A stretch of 64,000 bases of DNA, from positions 3,063,001-3,127,000 of the forward strand of contig NZ_CP113948.1 of assembly GCF_026810365.1 (NCBI RefSeq), given 5' to 3'. The position numbers and the translations under genes are program-made. Origin of the DNA: Flavobacterium praedii. GTDB taxonomy: Bacteria > Bacteroidota > Bacteroidia > Flavobacteriales > Flavobacteriaceae. Shown one piece after another: positions 18,601 through 27,667 of this stretch. Position 1 is the first letter of the stretch. Each line of letters begins with the position of its first letter. Below the pieces are notes generated by a model. That model worked only from the letters and a program-made list of their open reading frames with translations. It had not been told where the DNA came from and ran no database searches.

Positions 18601-21600
18601 AAGTAGCATTTACATTTGAAGTTACTGCTGATATAAGCGGTTGTATTGGCTGTGTTATATCAAAGGGATAAAACTGTGCGCATTTTGTACCATCAACTTC
18701 CTCCACTTTTAATGTATATGCCCCAGAAGCTAAACCGGTAAAGCTATCTGTTATAGAAGTTAATGAAGCAACTGGTACAATTTTAAAAACTGGTGGAACT
18801 AATGATGTATTGGTTAATTGATCTAAAATCTCTAAACGCAATTGAGTTACTGATGGTGTATAATCAGAAACTGTAAAGTTTATAGCCCCATTTGTAGAAA
18901 CTGGTGATGTATTACAAGTAACATTAGTTACTGTAACAGGATCAATTTTAATAAGTGATAATGCATCAATTTTCACTTCAACAATTGAAGAACAATTATT
19001 GTTATCAATAACTTGAAAAAAGTAGGTTTGCCCAAAATTCAATCCTGTAAACGTAGCTGTTGTAGATGCAGTCGCAGGCTGAACGGATGATGGATCACCA
19101 TATATAGAATAAATATAATTTGGTGCAGTTGGGAAAGTTGTATCCAATTGCAAATTTACTGTAGCGCCAGTTATACAATCTCCTGATATTACAGGTGGCA
19201 AAAATGTTAAATAAGGAATTGAATTAATTCTAAGTTTGGTACTTTTAAATTCACAACCTTTAGCATCAGATACCGTAACATAGTAATCCCCAAAATTTAA
19301 ATTGTTTGGAAATACATATGATGTTGATGGAGTGTTTACTGAATTTAAAACATTATTAGCGGAATCTAACAAAGTGAACTTATAAGGTGCTTGTCCATCA
19401 ATCACATTCGTTATTTCAATACTACCAGGAGTATCAGCAAGATTACAAGTTATGTCATGAACACTTATTGCTGCTTGAAGTGGTGCAGGATTATTTAAAA
19501 CAATTGCTCCTGAAGCTTCACAACCTTTGGCATCTCTAACAATATAATTGTAAGTACCCGCCGCTAATCCCCCAAAAACATTAGATGAAACTAGACCTCC
19601 AACACCGGAGATACTATAAGTAAATGGTGCAACACCTGAAGTAGCCGTTAATCGAATTGAACCATCAGTAAATCCATTACAAGTTGGGTCAACATGTACT
19701 TCACTTGCAGTAACTGGTGCTGTTGAATTTGTTGAAACTACATTCGTTAGAGCGGTACATGGAATACCATTAGCGTCAGTAATTTCAAATCGATATGATT
19801 TTCCAATAGTAATACCTGTATCAGTGTAATTAAATGTTGTTCCTCCAAAAGAAGTAGATGCACCAAAACCAGCTCCATTAATATCTACTTTATAACTAAA
19901 AGGAGCGAGTCCGCCTAAAACATCAACCTTTATAGTAGCCTCTTGAGGTAATGAACAAGTAATATCTTTCGTAACAATTGCCGTTCCAGTTAACGCTTGG
20001 TTTACCGTAACCGTTGTAGTAGCTGGACAACCATTAGCATCTCTTACTGTAATGGTATACGTTCCTGCTGCTACAGTAAACGTGTTGGCTGGACTTGGTG
20101 CCAAACCTGTGTTTATAGTATAAGTATAAGGAGCTAAACCACCTGATCCGACAGCCACAATTTGGAATGAACTTCCACTTGCGCCACATTGATTAGTAAC
20201 CGATGCAGTTACTGATGGAGAACCGTTATTAATTATAGTAACGGGAAACGGAAGCGTGGTACAACCTTTCGCATCTCTTACATATACATCCCAAACTAGA
20301 TTTGCTCCAGAATTGGTATCTACAGTAATTACATTTGAAGTTCCAAAAACTGTTGGCGCTGAAGCTCCAGAAAGAACTGCAGCATAACCATAATTAGTAG
20401 TTCCGCCTGTAGCTGTTACTGTAATTTGTGAATTGTCATTACTACAGAACACGTTAGTTGCAGTTGCATTAGTAATAGTTAAAGCCGCTGTTGGTTGAGT
20501 AATAGTAACAGATTTACTATCCGTACAACCTGTTAAAATATCAGTAACACTAAAAGTATAGGTACCCGCAACTAGACCTGTCAAAGTACGCACATCTCCC
20601 GATGGACTCAAAGCGTTAGGTAAACTTGCTGGCGTAGAAGATACGGTAATGTTATAATTTCCTGTACTACTAAAACTAGAAACTGTGAATCTTGCAGACC
20701 CTGTAGTATTTCCAAAACAATCCACATCGGTCAATTTGGTAGCGGTAACGGCAATTGGGGTTAATGCTGGTACGTTATGAGATTTTGTTGCGAAACAACC
20801 ATTGGCATCCGTTACTTTAAACACATAAGTACCTGCGGTTAATCCTGTAAATATTCCAGTTGCTGCTCCTGTAGTATTAGTAGTAGCAGCCGCTGGTGAA
20901 GTTATAGTGTAGGTAGGTGTTCCTACACCTGTTCCTGCGGTTACAGGCACAGTTACTGTACTAGTTGTACTTATAGCAGGTGCACAATAAATTGGCGTAT
21001 TGGTAATGGTAGCAATCGTTGGTGGGTTTAATGGTGCTAAGTCTATTTGTTGCATAGGTGACAAGCAACCATTCGCATCTTTTACGATTATTTTAATGGA
21101 TTGAATTGTTCCGTTGTCGTTTACTGTTAACGTATTATTGTTTCCAAAAGAAGTTCCATTATTATAACTATAGGTATACCCTCCAGTTCCACCTGTTGGT
21201 GCAACCGTGATAGTAGCGGCTTGTTTAGTATTGGTAGGACTACAGCTAAAAGTAGTCGTTACTGTTGCGTTGGCAGCTATCGGAGTTGGATTGGCAATCG
21301 TAACTTGAACTACTGCAGAAGGACATCCTTTACTATCAATTACTTTGACATCATAAGTCCCTGCAGGTAAAGTTGTAAATTTATTCGTGATTTGCGTAGT
21401 ATACGTTGGCGCTGTACTTAGTTTAATAGCATAAGTATAGGCGCTTGTGAAACCAGCCGAAGCCGTTATAGTAATGGTTCCATCTGTTAAACCGTTACAC
21501 GTAATATCTGTTTTGCTTGGACTGGCCACTGGAGTGGTTTTAGCCGTTACTGTTATCGTATTACTAGTAGCAGGACAGCCTCTACTATCAGTTACGGTAA

Positions 21601-24600
21601 ACACATACGTACCGTGAGTAGTTGCTTTATAAGGGAATGATGTTACTGCCGTTGCAGCACCACCATTATGAGAAACAGTATAGGTATACGGTCCTCCATT
21701 ACCATTAGTAACTACTGGAGTGTCAATAGTAGCATCTACTAAACAAGTTAAATCATTGATTAAAGAAACGGTTAATCCTATTTGTGGAGCAATAACTATA
21801 CTCGAAATAGTGTCATCACAATTCTTGCTGTCGGTTACTAGTACAGTGTGAGTTCCTGGCGCTACATTGGTAAAGGAATACGTCGTAGCAGCTGAACTTA
21901 CCGCAGCATTAGCATCTAATTTATAGGTAAATGGTCCTGTACCACCTGAAACCGTAACATCTAAAGTTGCAGGGTTAGCAGTGGTATAGCAATAATCTGT
22001 AGTAGTAGCTAAAGCCGCAGTTAAGGCTGGTGCTGCATCAACAGGTACAGCCTTTCCAACAGGAATTTCACAAGTATTGGCATCTTTTACAAAAACAGTA
22101 TAATTACCAACTGGAACATTAGTGAATACTCCACCGTTATTGCTGTATCCAAAACCAGGGACAAGAGTTACTCCATCTGCCTTACGCAATTCGTATTGAT
22201 AGGCAGGAGTTCCCCCACCACCAACAGCCGTAATAGTAGCTCCTGTGGTACATGTTGCTAATTTAGTAACCGAAGCGCTTAGTGTCAAAGCAGCAGGTAC
22301 ACTAATCGTTACATCAAACGGTTTTGCACAGGCAACAATTGAAGAACCTACTGGGCGAACCACAACTTTATACAATGCTCCTGCCAAAGTTTTAATTGTA
22401 ACAGGTGAACTAGTCATTGCGGCGCTCCATGTCACACCGTTGTCGATAGAATATTCAAAACCTTTGATGGCGTCAAAATTTTGAGCCGCTATGGTAATTT
22501 CACCATTGTTTAAACCATTACAGGTTACATTTTGCTTTCCTGAAATTTGTGCGGCAAAGGCCTTTCCAGTTGGTACATTGACATTAAATCCTTGGGTAGA
22601 CAAACAAGTTTCTGGCAGTTGGTACACTCTAATGTCATCAATAGCCACATCGTTACCATTTGTACCGATTTTATTAGATCGAATAATAAAAGTTAGCGAG
22701 GTATTATTTTTTGGATCAAGCGTTATTGGCGTTTTAGGATATTTTTCCCATATTTTAACTATAGGAAGAGTGGCTGTTGTATTTACTTTAGGAATATCGC
22801 CTGTTGTAAAAGTAGAAATTTCCTTTCCGGTGGCATCCACTAGCGCTACGGCTAAATTACAATCAATTTGACCATTGCCCTTTTCAAGCAAATTCATGGC
22901 ATATAACTCAAAATTAATGGGTTGATTGGGTATGATGTCATTAATTACTTTTTTATAAATAACATCTGTAGTAGCAATTTTATCTCCTAAGTTCACCACT
23001 AAGCATCTCCCTTTGGGTGTAGCAGGAACCGTTTGAGGCGTATGATCTCCTGGTTGCACCCAAGGACCATAGCGATCTACAATATTGGCTGTTACCGAGT
23101 AATCGCCATCATTTATCTTAATACTACTTTTACATTGTGTGGCTACTACTTGTCTTTCCCAACAATAAAAAGTGGTATTGATTCCAGGAGATTCAGCGTC
23201 CTCTCCATACCCAAAGTTTTCAAACAATAAATTACTAAAGGTCGGAACCGTATTCAACTTGTACTCTACTTTAACGGGATGTGACCCAGGTAATACATTA
23301 GTAAAAACATTATTAGTGATTGGTGTATTCGCTTTCCCATCCAAATAATAGTTATACGTATAAGTTATTCCTCCTGGATTGGCAATAGTGACAGTACTCG
23401 TAGCAGAACCATCACAATTAAAATCTACTGGCGTGTCTACTTTGATTTGTGGTGCTGCAGGTTCAGGATCCAGTGTAACAGGTGCACTAAAAATACATTT
23501 ATTGAAATCTCTAACATAAAGCGTATACGTTCCTGGGGCTTTGTAAGCATCATTCTTGTTAATCCAAGTGGCTTGATTGTCAAAACTGAATTCATAAGGT
23601 GCCACACCCCCTTGAGGATTGGTGATGCGGACTTTTCCATAATTTTTTGGAATTCCTAAAAGTACATCTCCACATCCTGCCAATGCAGAAACACCCGCTG
23701 ATGCGCTCAAGGCATCTGCAGGTTGGGTAATGGTAATAGCGGGTTTAGTATCTAAGCAGTCTACACCACTTAAAGAGTATTTAAGTACTGGGGTGTACGT
23801 GCCCGGAGCCAAACTAGAAAAAAGAGGATCGTTGGAATAAGTTGTACCTCCATCTTTACTGTATGTCAAAATATAACCGCTTGTATTAGAAGTCACATTA
23901 AAATTAATAGCTCCTGTATTTGTACCATAACACAAAATGTTAGTAGGAACAACAGTGTATACGGGTTTTGGATTCGTTGAAACCGTGATAGAAGTTGTAG
24001 CACTACAATTATTTTTATCTATTACTTCAATATTATAAAGTCCTCCAGAGGGCAAAGGCAATGTAACAGGAATCACAGGATTAATTACAGAAGCAGCTCC
24101 ATTTATCTTGTAATAATAATAAGGTGGTGTCCCTGTTAAAGGTGTTCCCCCAACGGGATAAATTGTAAATTCACCATCTACACAGGTTAATGGCTTTGTA
24201 AGTGATGCAGTAGCTGTCAATTTTAAAACAGAATTTATAACAATGTTGTTCACTGTTACATCACAACCATCCGCAGTTTTTACATTTACAGAATAAGTGC
24301 CAGGACTTTGATTACTAAATGTATGATTAGTATCAGGAAATGGACCATAAGTATCAATTAAACCAAATCCAACCTTAGTAAGAGTATAAATATAATTAGA
24401 AGAACCAGTAGTTGAAGTAACTTTTATTGAACCGTTAACATTGGAACAAGTTGGCTGTGTGACCTCGCTATTAACCTTAAAATCTACTAAATCAATTTGT
24501 GCTGAAACAGTAAATACACAACCATTTGTAATTCCAATTTGTCTTATAGATGCCGTATAATTCTCAGGAATACTAGTTGTAAATATATTTGCATTAGGTA

Positions 24601-27358
24601 AAGAACTATATGTTTTTACCCCTGTATAACTAGTTAAATTAAAACTATATTCATACCCTGTAGGAGGAAAACCGCCAACTATCATTTTCCCTTTAGATGT
24701 ACAAATAATATTGGTATGACTCTCGGTAGCTTTCAGATCATTTTTATAGACATTAAAATAGAGGGTATTACTACAACCCTTATCATATTTTAATATCACT
24801 TTAAAGTAACCGGCTGTATCTGCTTTATAGTTAAGTGAATTGCTTTTTAAATCCCAAGAGCAAGAAAGGTCTTCATTGGCACAAACACCACCATTACTTC
24901 CTGCAGAAGCAATACATGAAGCTCCTGCTAATTGGTACCACGCTGCAGAAAGTACGGCAGCATTTGTGATAGTCATATCTCTATAATCGTTTGCTCCACA
25001 TAAAAAAATATGAGGCATCTTTACACCATTAATTTTACAATCAACAATTTCTCCACGATTCAGATAAGGATCTTCAATTGTTGGCAAATTATTAAAAGCA
25101 TATTTAAGTAATGCATCATTATCTGCAGCAGAAAAAAGAGTTACTTTGACATTTTGATTTAAAGATTTAATACAAGGCGCAATAGGATCCGCTTTTACAA
25201 AATAATCTCCAACTTTAGTAACTGTGATTGTTTGACCCGAAGCTGTAAAACCATTTGGACCAGTCCATGTATAATTTTGAAATCCATTTCTTCCTGATAT
25301 AGAAACACTATTCCCACAAAGTGTATATGCACTATCGAACAAACAATCATCAATATTTCCAATAAAATTTGTTGCAATGTCTCCTAATGCACATTTTGAA
25401 GTTGGAGGCTGACTACCACTGCCGAAAGGAACGCCATTATTGTCAAAATTTTGGTCACCATTATAAATAGTATAAGCGGTGTTATTTACTATATTAGAAC
25501 AAGCATCACTAAAATCTTTACAATCTGTAGGGACTTTTACTTGAAAAGTAATAAACTGCTCTTGATCATTTACTAAATCCACCAATGAATTATCGACAGA
25601 GAAAACAATTTTACGTTTTACAATACCATCATGAGGATCGACAACTGCAGGATTGTAAGATTGAACTGTAACACCAGTTGGCAAGGACAAAACATCGGCT
25701 GGGTAATTAAAAAAGACAATATTTGGTAAATAATCTTCAATTATAACATTTTGAGCTTTGTCACTCCCTAAATTATTGAATCCAATAACATATCTTAATA
25801 CATCACCACGTTTTACTATTGTATTTGTGATGTCATCCCCTCCTGTATTTACAACCTTCTTGGTTAAAACAATATTAGGCTCAATGACATCTACCGCAAA
25901 AGTGGTCAAAAAAGCGCCATACCCATCTCCATTCGTGGTTAATCTCAATGTACCTTCTCTAGCATTATTAGGTAGTACACTATTATTGTCATTTGGCATT
26001 TTAAAATTATCAATATCAAATCCCATTGAATTTAAACTCGCCGGATTTCGATTTGTTAAAATCACACCATCTTCAGAAATAGTTGCATTGAAAAAATTAT
26101 CCGCTGGATTTACAACATCATACATTTTTGTAAAAGTAGGATCGTCTTTTATATATGTAGCAGGGGGTGGCCCATTACGAAATTGAAAAGTATCATTATT
26201 TATTCCAACATCTCCTTCTAATGCAGCAACTCCAAGTTTGGCATTTACCGTAAAACCAACTGGAAGCGTTTGAAATCCACTAACGGGAATATCTAAAGCA
26301 TCTAAGCCAGTGCTAACAGATGCATATCCGTCAAAAATGGATATAAACTTACTTGGCATAGTTGGCGTTTCATATATAACTACAAGTGTCCAACCGCCTG
26401 CACCGCCACCATTTTTCATACCTCTTGTAGCTCTAACATTAGCTACTGTATATGTCCCATTAGCATCCAGAGCTCCAGAAGCATCTTTAACAGTATTTAG
26501 CAAAGCAGTTACATCCTTAAAACACACGTAAGGCGACTCGAAAAAGGTCGCAGTATTGTTACCGGTAGCCGGAACAGCTGGTATAATTTTACTTGTAAAA
26601 ATAATATCATCAGCAGTAATATCTTGATATGAAGAAGCTACACCAGGAAGCTTTATTTTTATTTTATCAAATGCTTCACTTCTTACTGAACCGTTATATT
26701 TTACACCTGCACTTGTACTTCTATCTGTTGGATAAATAGCAGACCAATACAAACCCGCAAACTTGATTTTCTTACAAGTTTGGTTTATATTCAAATCTGC
26801 AGAAGACGAACTAAAGATACCATCAGCTGCTGTACCGGGATCAACATTAGAATATTCAATAAAAAAATCATTATTATTTACAGAACCAGAAGTCCTTTGA
26901 TTGAAAGGCACGTTAGCTTCAGCTGTCAGCGCATTTATATTAGTTACTGTCCCTGTAAACAACTGATTATTAACTGGAGCTGAGGGACTAAAAACAGCTG
27001 GATTTCCATCCCAATTAGCAGGCTTTGGATTTGGAGTCGGAAGTGAAGTAACTCTATTTACAATACTATTTCCTATTAATACAATATCTCCTTTTACACT
27101 AATATTTCCTCCAGCTAGCCTTGGCTTAAATGGAGTTCCAATTTGTGCAAAAACACCGTTACTGCTCATCAAAAAGAAAGCAAGTATAAAAACAGTGATT
27201 GTATACTCTATCCTAAAAAAAGATTTTTTTTCAAAAACGGGACTTTTTAAGTTTCTAAAATCTTTACAGAAAGAAGTTTTAATAAAATTCTTTTTAAAGA
27301 AATTTTCAAATAGAAAGAAAACAGAAAAAAGTAATTTAGAAAAAGTAGGTTTTTTCAT
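12671..27358 (-). CDS. sprB: Giant SprB-like gliding adhesin, T9SS cargo
   Basis: This 4895-residue cell-surface protein comes first from an unusually long signal region: about 50 charged and aromatic residues, then a hydrophobic core TVFILAFFLMSSNGVFAQ, with probable cleavage near residue 71. A domain resembling DUF11 (VLRYVIGFNNLGSDKAQNV) lies around 489-640. Roughly forty SprB-type repeats of 70-100 residues follow; each starts near a Cys-Asn/Phe-Gly motif, contains a GG-x-PYxY strand and ends in D-x-x-GC. A non-repeat jelly-roll-like insert lies at about 1370-1580. The C-terminus is a T9SS type B sorting domain (IFTPTGDGTNDSW ... GHFTLYR). F. johnsoniae SprB (about 6500 residues) is moved along the cell by the gliding motor. 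It is flanked by sprD-like and sprF-like genes. Confidence 0.9.
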   Translation of the reverse strand: MKKPTFSKLLFSVFFLFENFFKKNFIKTSFCKDFRNLKSPVFEKKSFFRIEYTITVFILAFFLMSSNGVFAQIGTPFKPRLAGGNISVKGDIVLIGNSIVNRVTSLPTPNPKPANWDGNPAVFSPSAPVNNQLFTGTVTNINALTAEANVPFNQRTSGSVNNNDFFIEYSNVDPGTAADGIFSSSSADLNINQTCKKIKFAGLYWSAIYPTDRSTSAGVKYNGSVRSEAFDKIKIKLPGVASSYQDITADDIIFTSKIIPAVPATGNNTATFFESPYVCFKDVTALLNTVKDASGALDANGTYTVANVRATRGMKNGGGAGGWTLVVIYETPTMPSKFISIFDGYASVSTGLDALDIPVSGFQTLPVGFTVNAKLGVAALEGDVGINNDTFQFRNGPPPATYIKDDPTFTKMYDVVNPADNFFNATISEDGVILTNRNPASLNSMGFDIDNFKMPNDNNSVLPNNAREGTLRLTTNGDGYGAFLTTFAVDVIEPNIVLTKKVVNTGGDDITNTIVKRGDVLRYVIGFNNLGSDKAQNVIIEDYLPNIVFFNYPADVLSLPTGVTVQSYNPAVVDPHDGIVKRKIVFSVDNSLVDLVNDQEQFITFQVKVPTDCKDFSDACSNIVNNTAYTIYNGDQNFDNNGVPFGSGSQPPTSKCALGDIATNFIGNIDDCLFDSAYTLCGNSVSISGRNGFQNYTWTGPNGFTASGQTITVTKVGDYFVKADPIAPCIKSLNQNVKVTLFSAADNDALLKYAFNNLPTIEDPYLNRGEIVDCKINGVKMPHIFLCGANDYRDMTITNAAVLSAAWYQLAGASCIASAGSNGGVCANEDLSCSWDLKSNSLNYKADTAGYFKVILKYDKGCSNTLYFNVYKNDLKATESHTNIICTSKGKMIVGGFPPTGYEYSFNLTSYTGVKTYSSLPNANIFTTSIPENYTASIRQIGITNGCVFTVSAQIDLVDFKVNSEVTQPTCSNVNGSIKVTSTTGSSNYIYTLTKVGFGLIDTYGPFPDTNHTFSNQSPGTYSVNVKTADGCDVTVNNIVINSVLKLTATASLTKPLTCVDGEFTIYPVGGTPLTGTPPYYYYKINGAASVINPVIPVTLPLPSGGLYNIEVIDKNNCSATTSITVSTNPKPVYTVVPTNILCYGTNTGAINFNVTSNTSGYILTYSKDGGTTYSNDPLFSSLAPGTYTPVLKYSLSGVDCLDTKPAITITQPADALSASAGVSALAGCGDVLLGIPKNYGKVRITNPQGGVAPYEFSFDNQATWINKNDAYKAPGTYTLYVRDFNKCIFSAPVTLDPEPAAPQIKVDTPVDFNCDGSATSTVTIANPGGITYTYNYYLDGKANTPITNNVFTNVLPGSHPVKVEYKLNTVPTFSNLLFENFGYGEDAESPGINTTFYCWERQVVATQCKSSIKINDGDYSVTANIVDRYGPWVQPGDHTPQTVPATPKGRCLVVNLGDKIATTDVIYKKVINDIIPNQPINFELYAMNLLEKGNGQIDCNLAVALVDATGKEISTFTTGDIPKVNTTATLPIVKIWEKYPKTPITLDPKNNTSLTFIIRSNKIGTNGNDVAIDDIRVYQLPETCLSTQGFNVNVPTGKAFAAQISGKQNVTCNGLNNGEITIAAQNFDAIKGFEYSIDNGVTWSAAMTSSPVTIKTLAGALYKVVVRPVGSSIVACAKPFDVTISVPAALTLSASVTKLATCTTGATITAVGGGGTPAYQYELRKADGVTLVPGFGYSNNGGVFTNVPVGNYTVFVKDANTCEIPVGKAVPVDAAPALTAALATTTDYCYTTANPATLDVTVSGGTGPFTYKLDANAAVSSAATTYSFTNVAPGTHTVLVTDSKNCDDTISSIVIAPQIGLTVSLINDLTCLVDATIDTPVVTNGNGGPYTYTVSHNGGAATAVTSFPYKATTHGTYVFTVTDSRGCPATSNTITVTAKTTPVASPSKTDITCNGLTDGTITITASAGFTSAYTYAIKLSTAPTYTTQITNKFTTLPAGTYDVKVIDSKGCPSAVVQVTIANPTPIAANATVTTTFSCSPTNTKQAATITVAPTGGTGGYTYSYNNGTSFGNNNTLTVNDNGTIQSIKIIVKDANGCLSPMQQIDLAPLNPPTIATITNTPIYCAPAISTTSTVTVPVTAGTGVGTPTYTITSPAAATTNTTGAATGIFTGLTAGTYVFKVTDANGCFATKSHNVPALTPIAVTATKLTDVDCFGNTTGSARFTVSSFSSTGNYNITVSSTPASLPNALSPSGDVRTLTGLVAGTYTFSVTDILTGCTDSKSVTITQPTAALTITNATATNVFCSNDNSQITVTATGGTTNYGYAAVLSGASAPTVFGTSNVITVDTNSGANLVWDVYVRDAKGCTTLPFPVTIINNGSPSVTASVTNQCGASGSSFQIVAVGSGGLAPYTYTINTGLAPSPANTFTVAAGTYTITVRDANGCPATTTVTVNQALTGTAIVTKDITCSLPQEATIKVDVLGGLAPFSYKVDINGAGFGASTSFGGTTFNYTDTGITIGKSYRFEITDANGIPCTALTNVVSTNSTAPVTASEVHVDPTCNGFTDGSIRLTATSGVAPFTYSISGVGGLVSSNVFGGLAAGTYNYIVRDAKGCEASGAIVLNNPAPLQAAISVHDITCNLADTPGSIEITNVIDGQAPYKFTLLDSANNVLNSVNTPSTSYVFPNNLNFGDYYVTVSDAKGCEFKSTKLRINSIPYLTFLPPVISGDCITGATVNLQLDTTFPTAPNYIYSIYGDPSSVQPATASTTATFTGLNFGQTYFFQVIDNNNCSSIVEVKIDALSLIKIDPVTVTNVTCNTSPVSTNGAINFTVSDYTPSVTQLRLEILDQLTNTSLVPPVFKIVPVASLTSITDSFTGLASGAYTLKVEEVDGTKCAQFYPFDITQPIQPLISAVTSNVNATCNSGALVTLTTTGGTGPYQYAYAVAPTVPSSFASGNVLTLDPGVAGTDLNWNIIVRDVNGCTVNVPVTIAKDPVPVIALDVVNKCAPQGTFGINVTATTAGTGAYTISVDGSTFASIPLGLPHTVTGLNSGLHTIIIKDANGCTDTKTITIDEPLVATPAITALPTCADNDGIITMSGTGGPVAGTYTFTILPTFPSVVINNATGVISGLPAGTYTVTMTDTATPTNCTTTAVVTLGAPTPVTFTTATTPALCVGDSNGTIIVTLGAGNNNPSYTYEIIAGPQLAVAQSSNIFTGLQPGTYTVRVNSGRGCRFDDTNVIVAPATPLTANATFPANTTCSTVTVITVTAGGGTGSGYLYNFNGLGYTSDPTYTVNDNGSIQTISYRVKDANGCETLLQTIDVNPLNKPTDLNFVVSTAPTCPAPTSGVTVTATNGVGALTFEIIQFNGAPTALYPPQITAGFAVSAVFNNLPVGDYMFKVTDTFGCTYQESYTVAPVTNITVAASATSNVTCFNAGDGTATFDVANFGGTYNYTFDGTPFANVSTAQLTFTNLTPVLHTLIVTDAITGCQATATVTISQPAAALDFTATATKINCNNDNATITVVATGGTTAYKYAVVPTTAAAPVPTAYGLSNQLTVDTNSGANMVWDVYVMDANGCVDSDSVTILTDANPVITSANHTACVSATGTYDITVIATGFNQPTFQYSADGTNYQPSNVITVNAPGNYTIYVKDANGCPSAGFPITILDPLILTPTVTTPVSCTINNGVISVSTTGGSGNYVYNIDGGAYALVASFPNLASGPHIIGVRDTTTLCTVFATINLQAATPITGFALAKTDVTCNGDSDGTITASMTTPAAGVNDNPVYTYSLTGTTIGGLALTIPATGAPLQTSPIFTGLPASDVNGYTVVVTSARGCTATKTVVVAQPAPIVVPTIVPVQFGCTADNTGNLATITVTGVTGGSDNFLNYEFIKLGTLNTVVQFGASNMYTEANLSGGSYVVNVYDSKGCIGTSTTPIDIAPYIQLDKVNVNVTRPITCAPVTEDIAVSVSAIGGAPANLQFTVQDVTYDNSVPPIATKGTLYNLPPVSIVAGVATFTNLPVGNYEITVRNLDTNCEIIGVHYVNEPSTFDLTIDNVVDIKCFGGTNGSADIRLIDTVPSPVDDAGPFTYTLVDAFGISLPNGTSTAAGTVALPNLAAGTYTFTATLTKTPFCTVSKNFTITGPSESLVISESHSDITCVTGNNDGSISATATGGWSGIYEFRLEETLSASVISDWSTTSSFNGLTAGNYVVKVRDPKGCDDFKTVQLVVPALITFTPIITNATLLCYGDTNASITIPLPIGGSGVYNFALEATYPNGTVTLDGPQPSNVFTNLGAASYKVIVTDTWTCSSVSNTLVITEPTVVSASLVQTSVQTCLNPATLTLSAVGGTGPYTYSADPNFATVLGTFANSTLITVPFTAVGINPLFYVRDVNGCSSTASNSVSVTPLEPLDFKFENDAPFINCLGDRNGQITAMAEGGSGNYIYTLLNSAGNLIVPSPTQPTPGFFTDLAAGSYLMEVKSGDCISARKPITIGEPTSKLNYIPKVTDVLCNGYANGKLEISATGGSPAIVYALSPELSKFVTTSNFENLEVGDYKAIIQDLKGCNYVYDFKIKEPNAIDAKVDVSVPIVQELCAGEKTGAFGIVITPGSGTAPYSTSIDNKNGIYVLNQVLFSGLSGGNHTVYIKDANSCTFELAVALDPSVILNPVATVSNECVNDLPANKVTVTIDPSNIPADVTYSLDAVGVEQNSNVFNNLTPGDHYIMVHHKNGCDDATPVFPIDKIDPLAITIDLGGLNEIVATVTGGSSVYQFTVNGVSIGSNNKYIYFKSGNYTVTVTDSNGCVASATKYFEFIDIIIPPIFTPTGDGTNDSWKPTNTENYPDIKFVVYDRYGRVVGTFGAGQSWDGKYNGTELPMGDYWYVLKLRHNQDDREFMGHFTLYR

Positions 27359-27667
27359 GGTATATGTATTTAAAGGATTTCTTTTAGAGATCTTCCGTGG
27401 AGCAAGAAATGATATAAAAGAAAAGCTACTATTTATTTAAACATTAAATTTTAACACAAAACCCACAACATGTCCTTTTTTTTAACATAAGAACACTTTA
27501 GATTTTACACTATTATATTTTTTTTAACAAAATTAAACTAACAAACAAGTTTGATAAAATCGATGATTTACACAAAAAAGCCGATTAAAGGGTTAAAAAT
27601 ATAAAAATTATAGGAATATCAAATATTTTTATAAAATAATTTCAATAGCCCAAAATATTTAACATAA
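27359..27667. other. 309-bp gap between the sprD-like and sprB-like genes
   Basis: This is AT-rich DNA with oligo-T and oligo-A tracts. I found no ORF, hairpin terminator or well-spaced TTG/TAnnTTTG pair on the minus strand. A long 5' leader or a weak promoter for the adhesin is possible but not shown. Confidence 0.4.
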
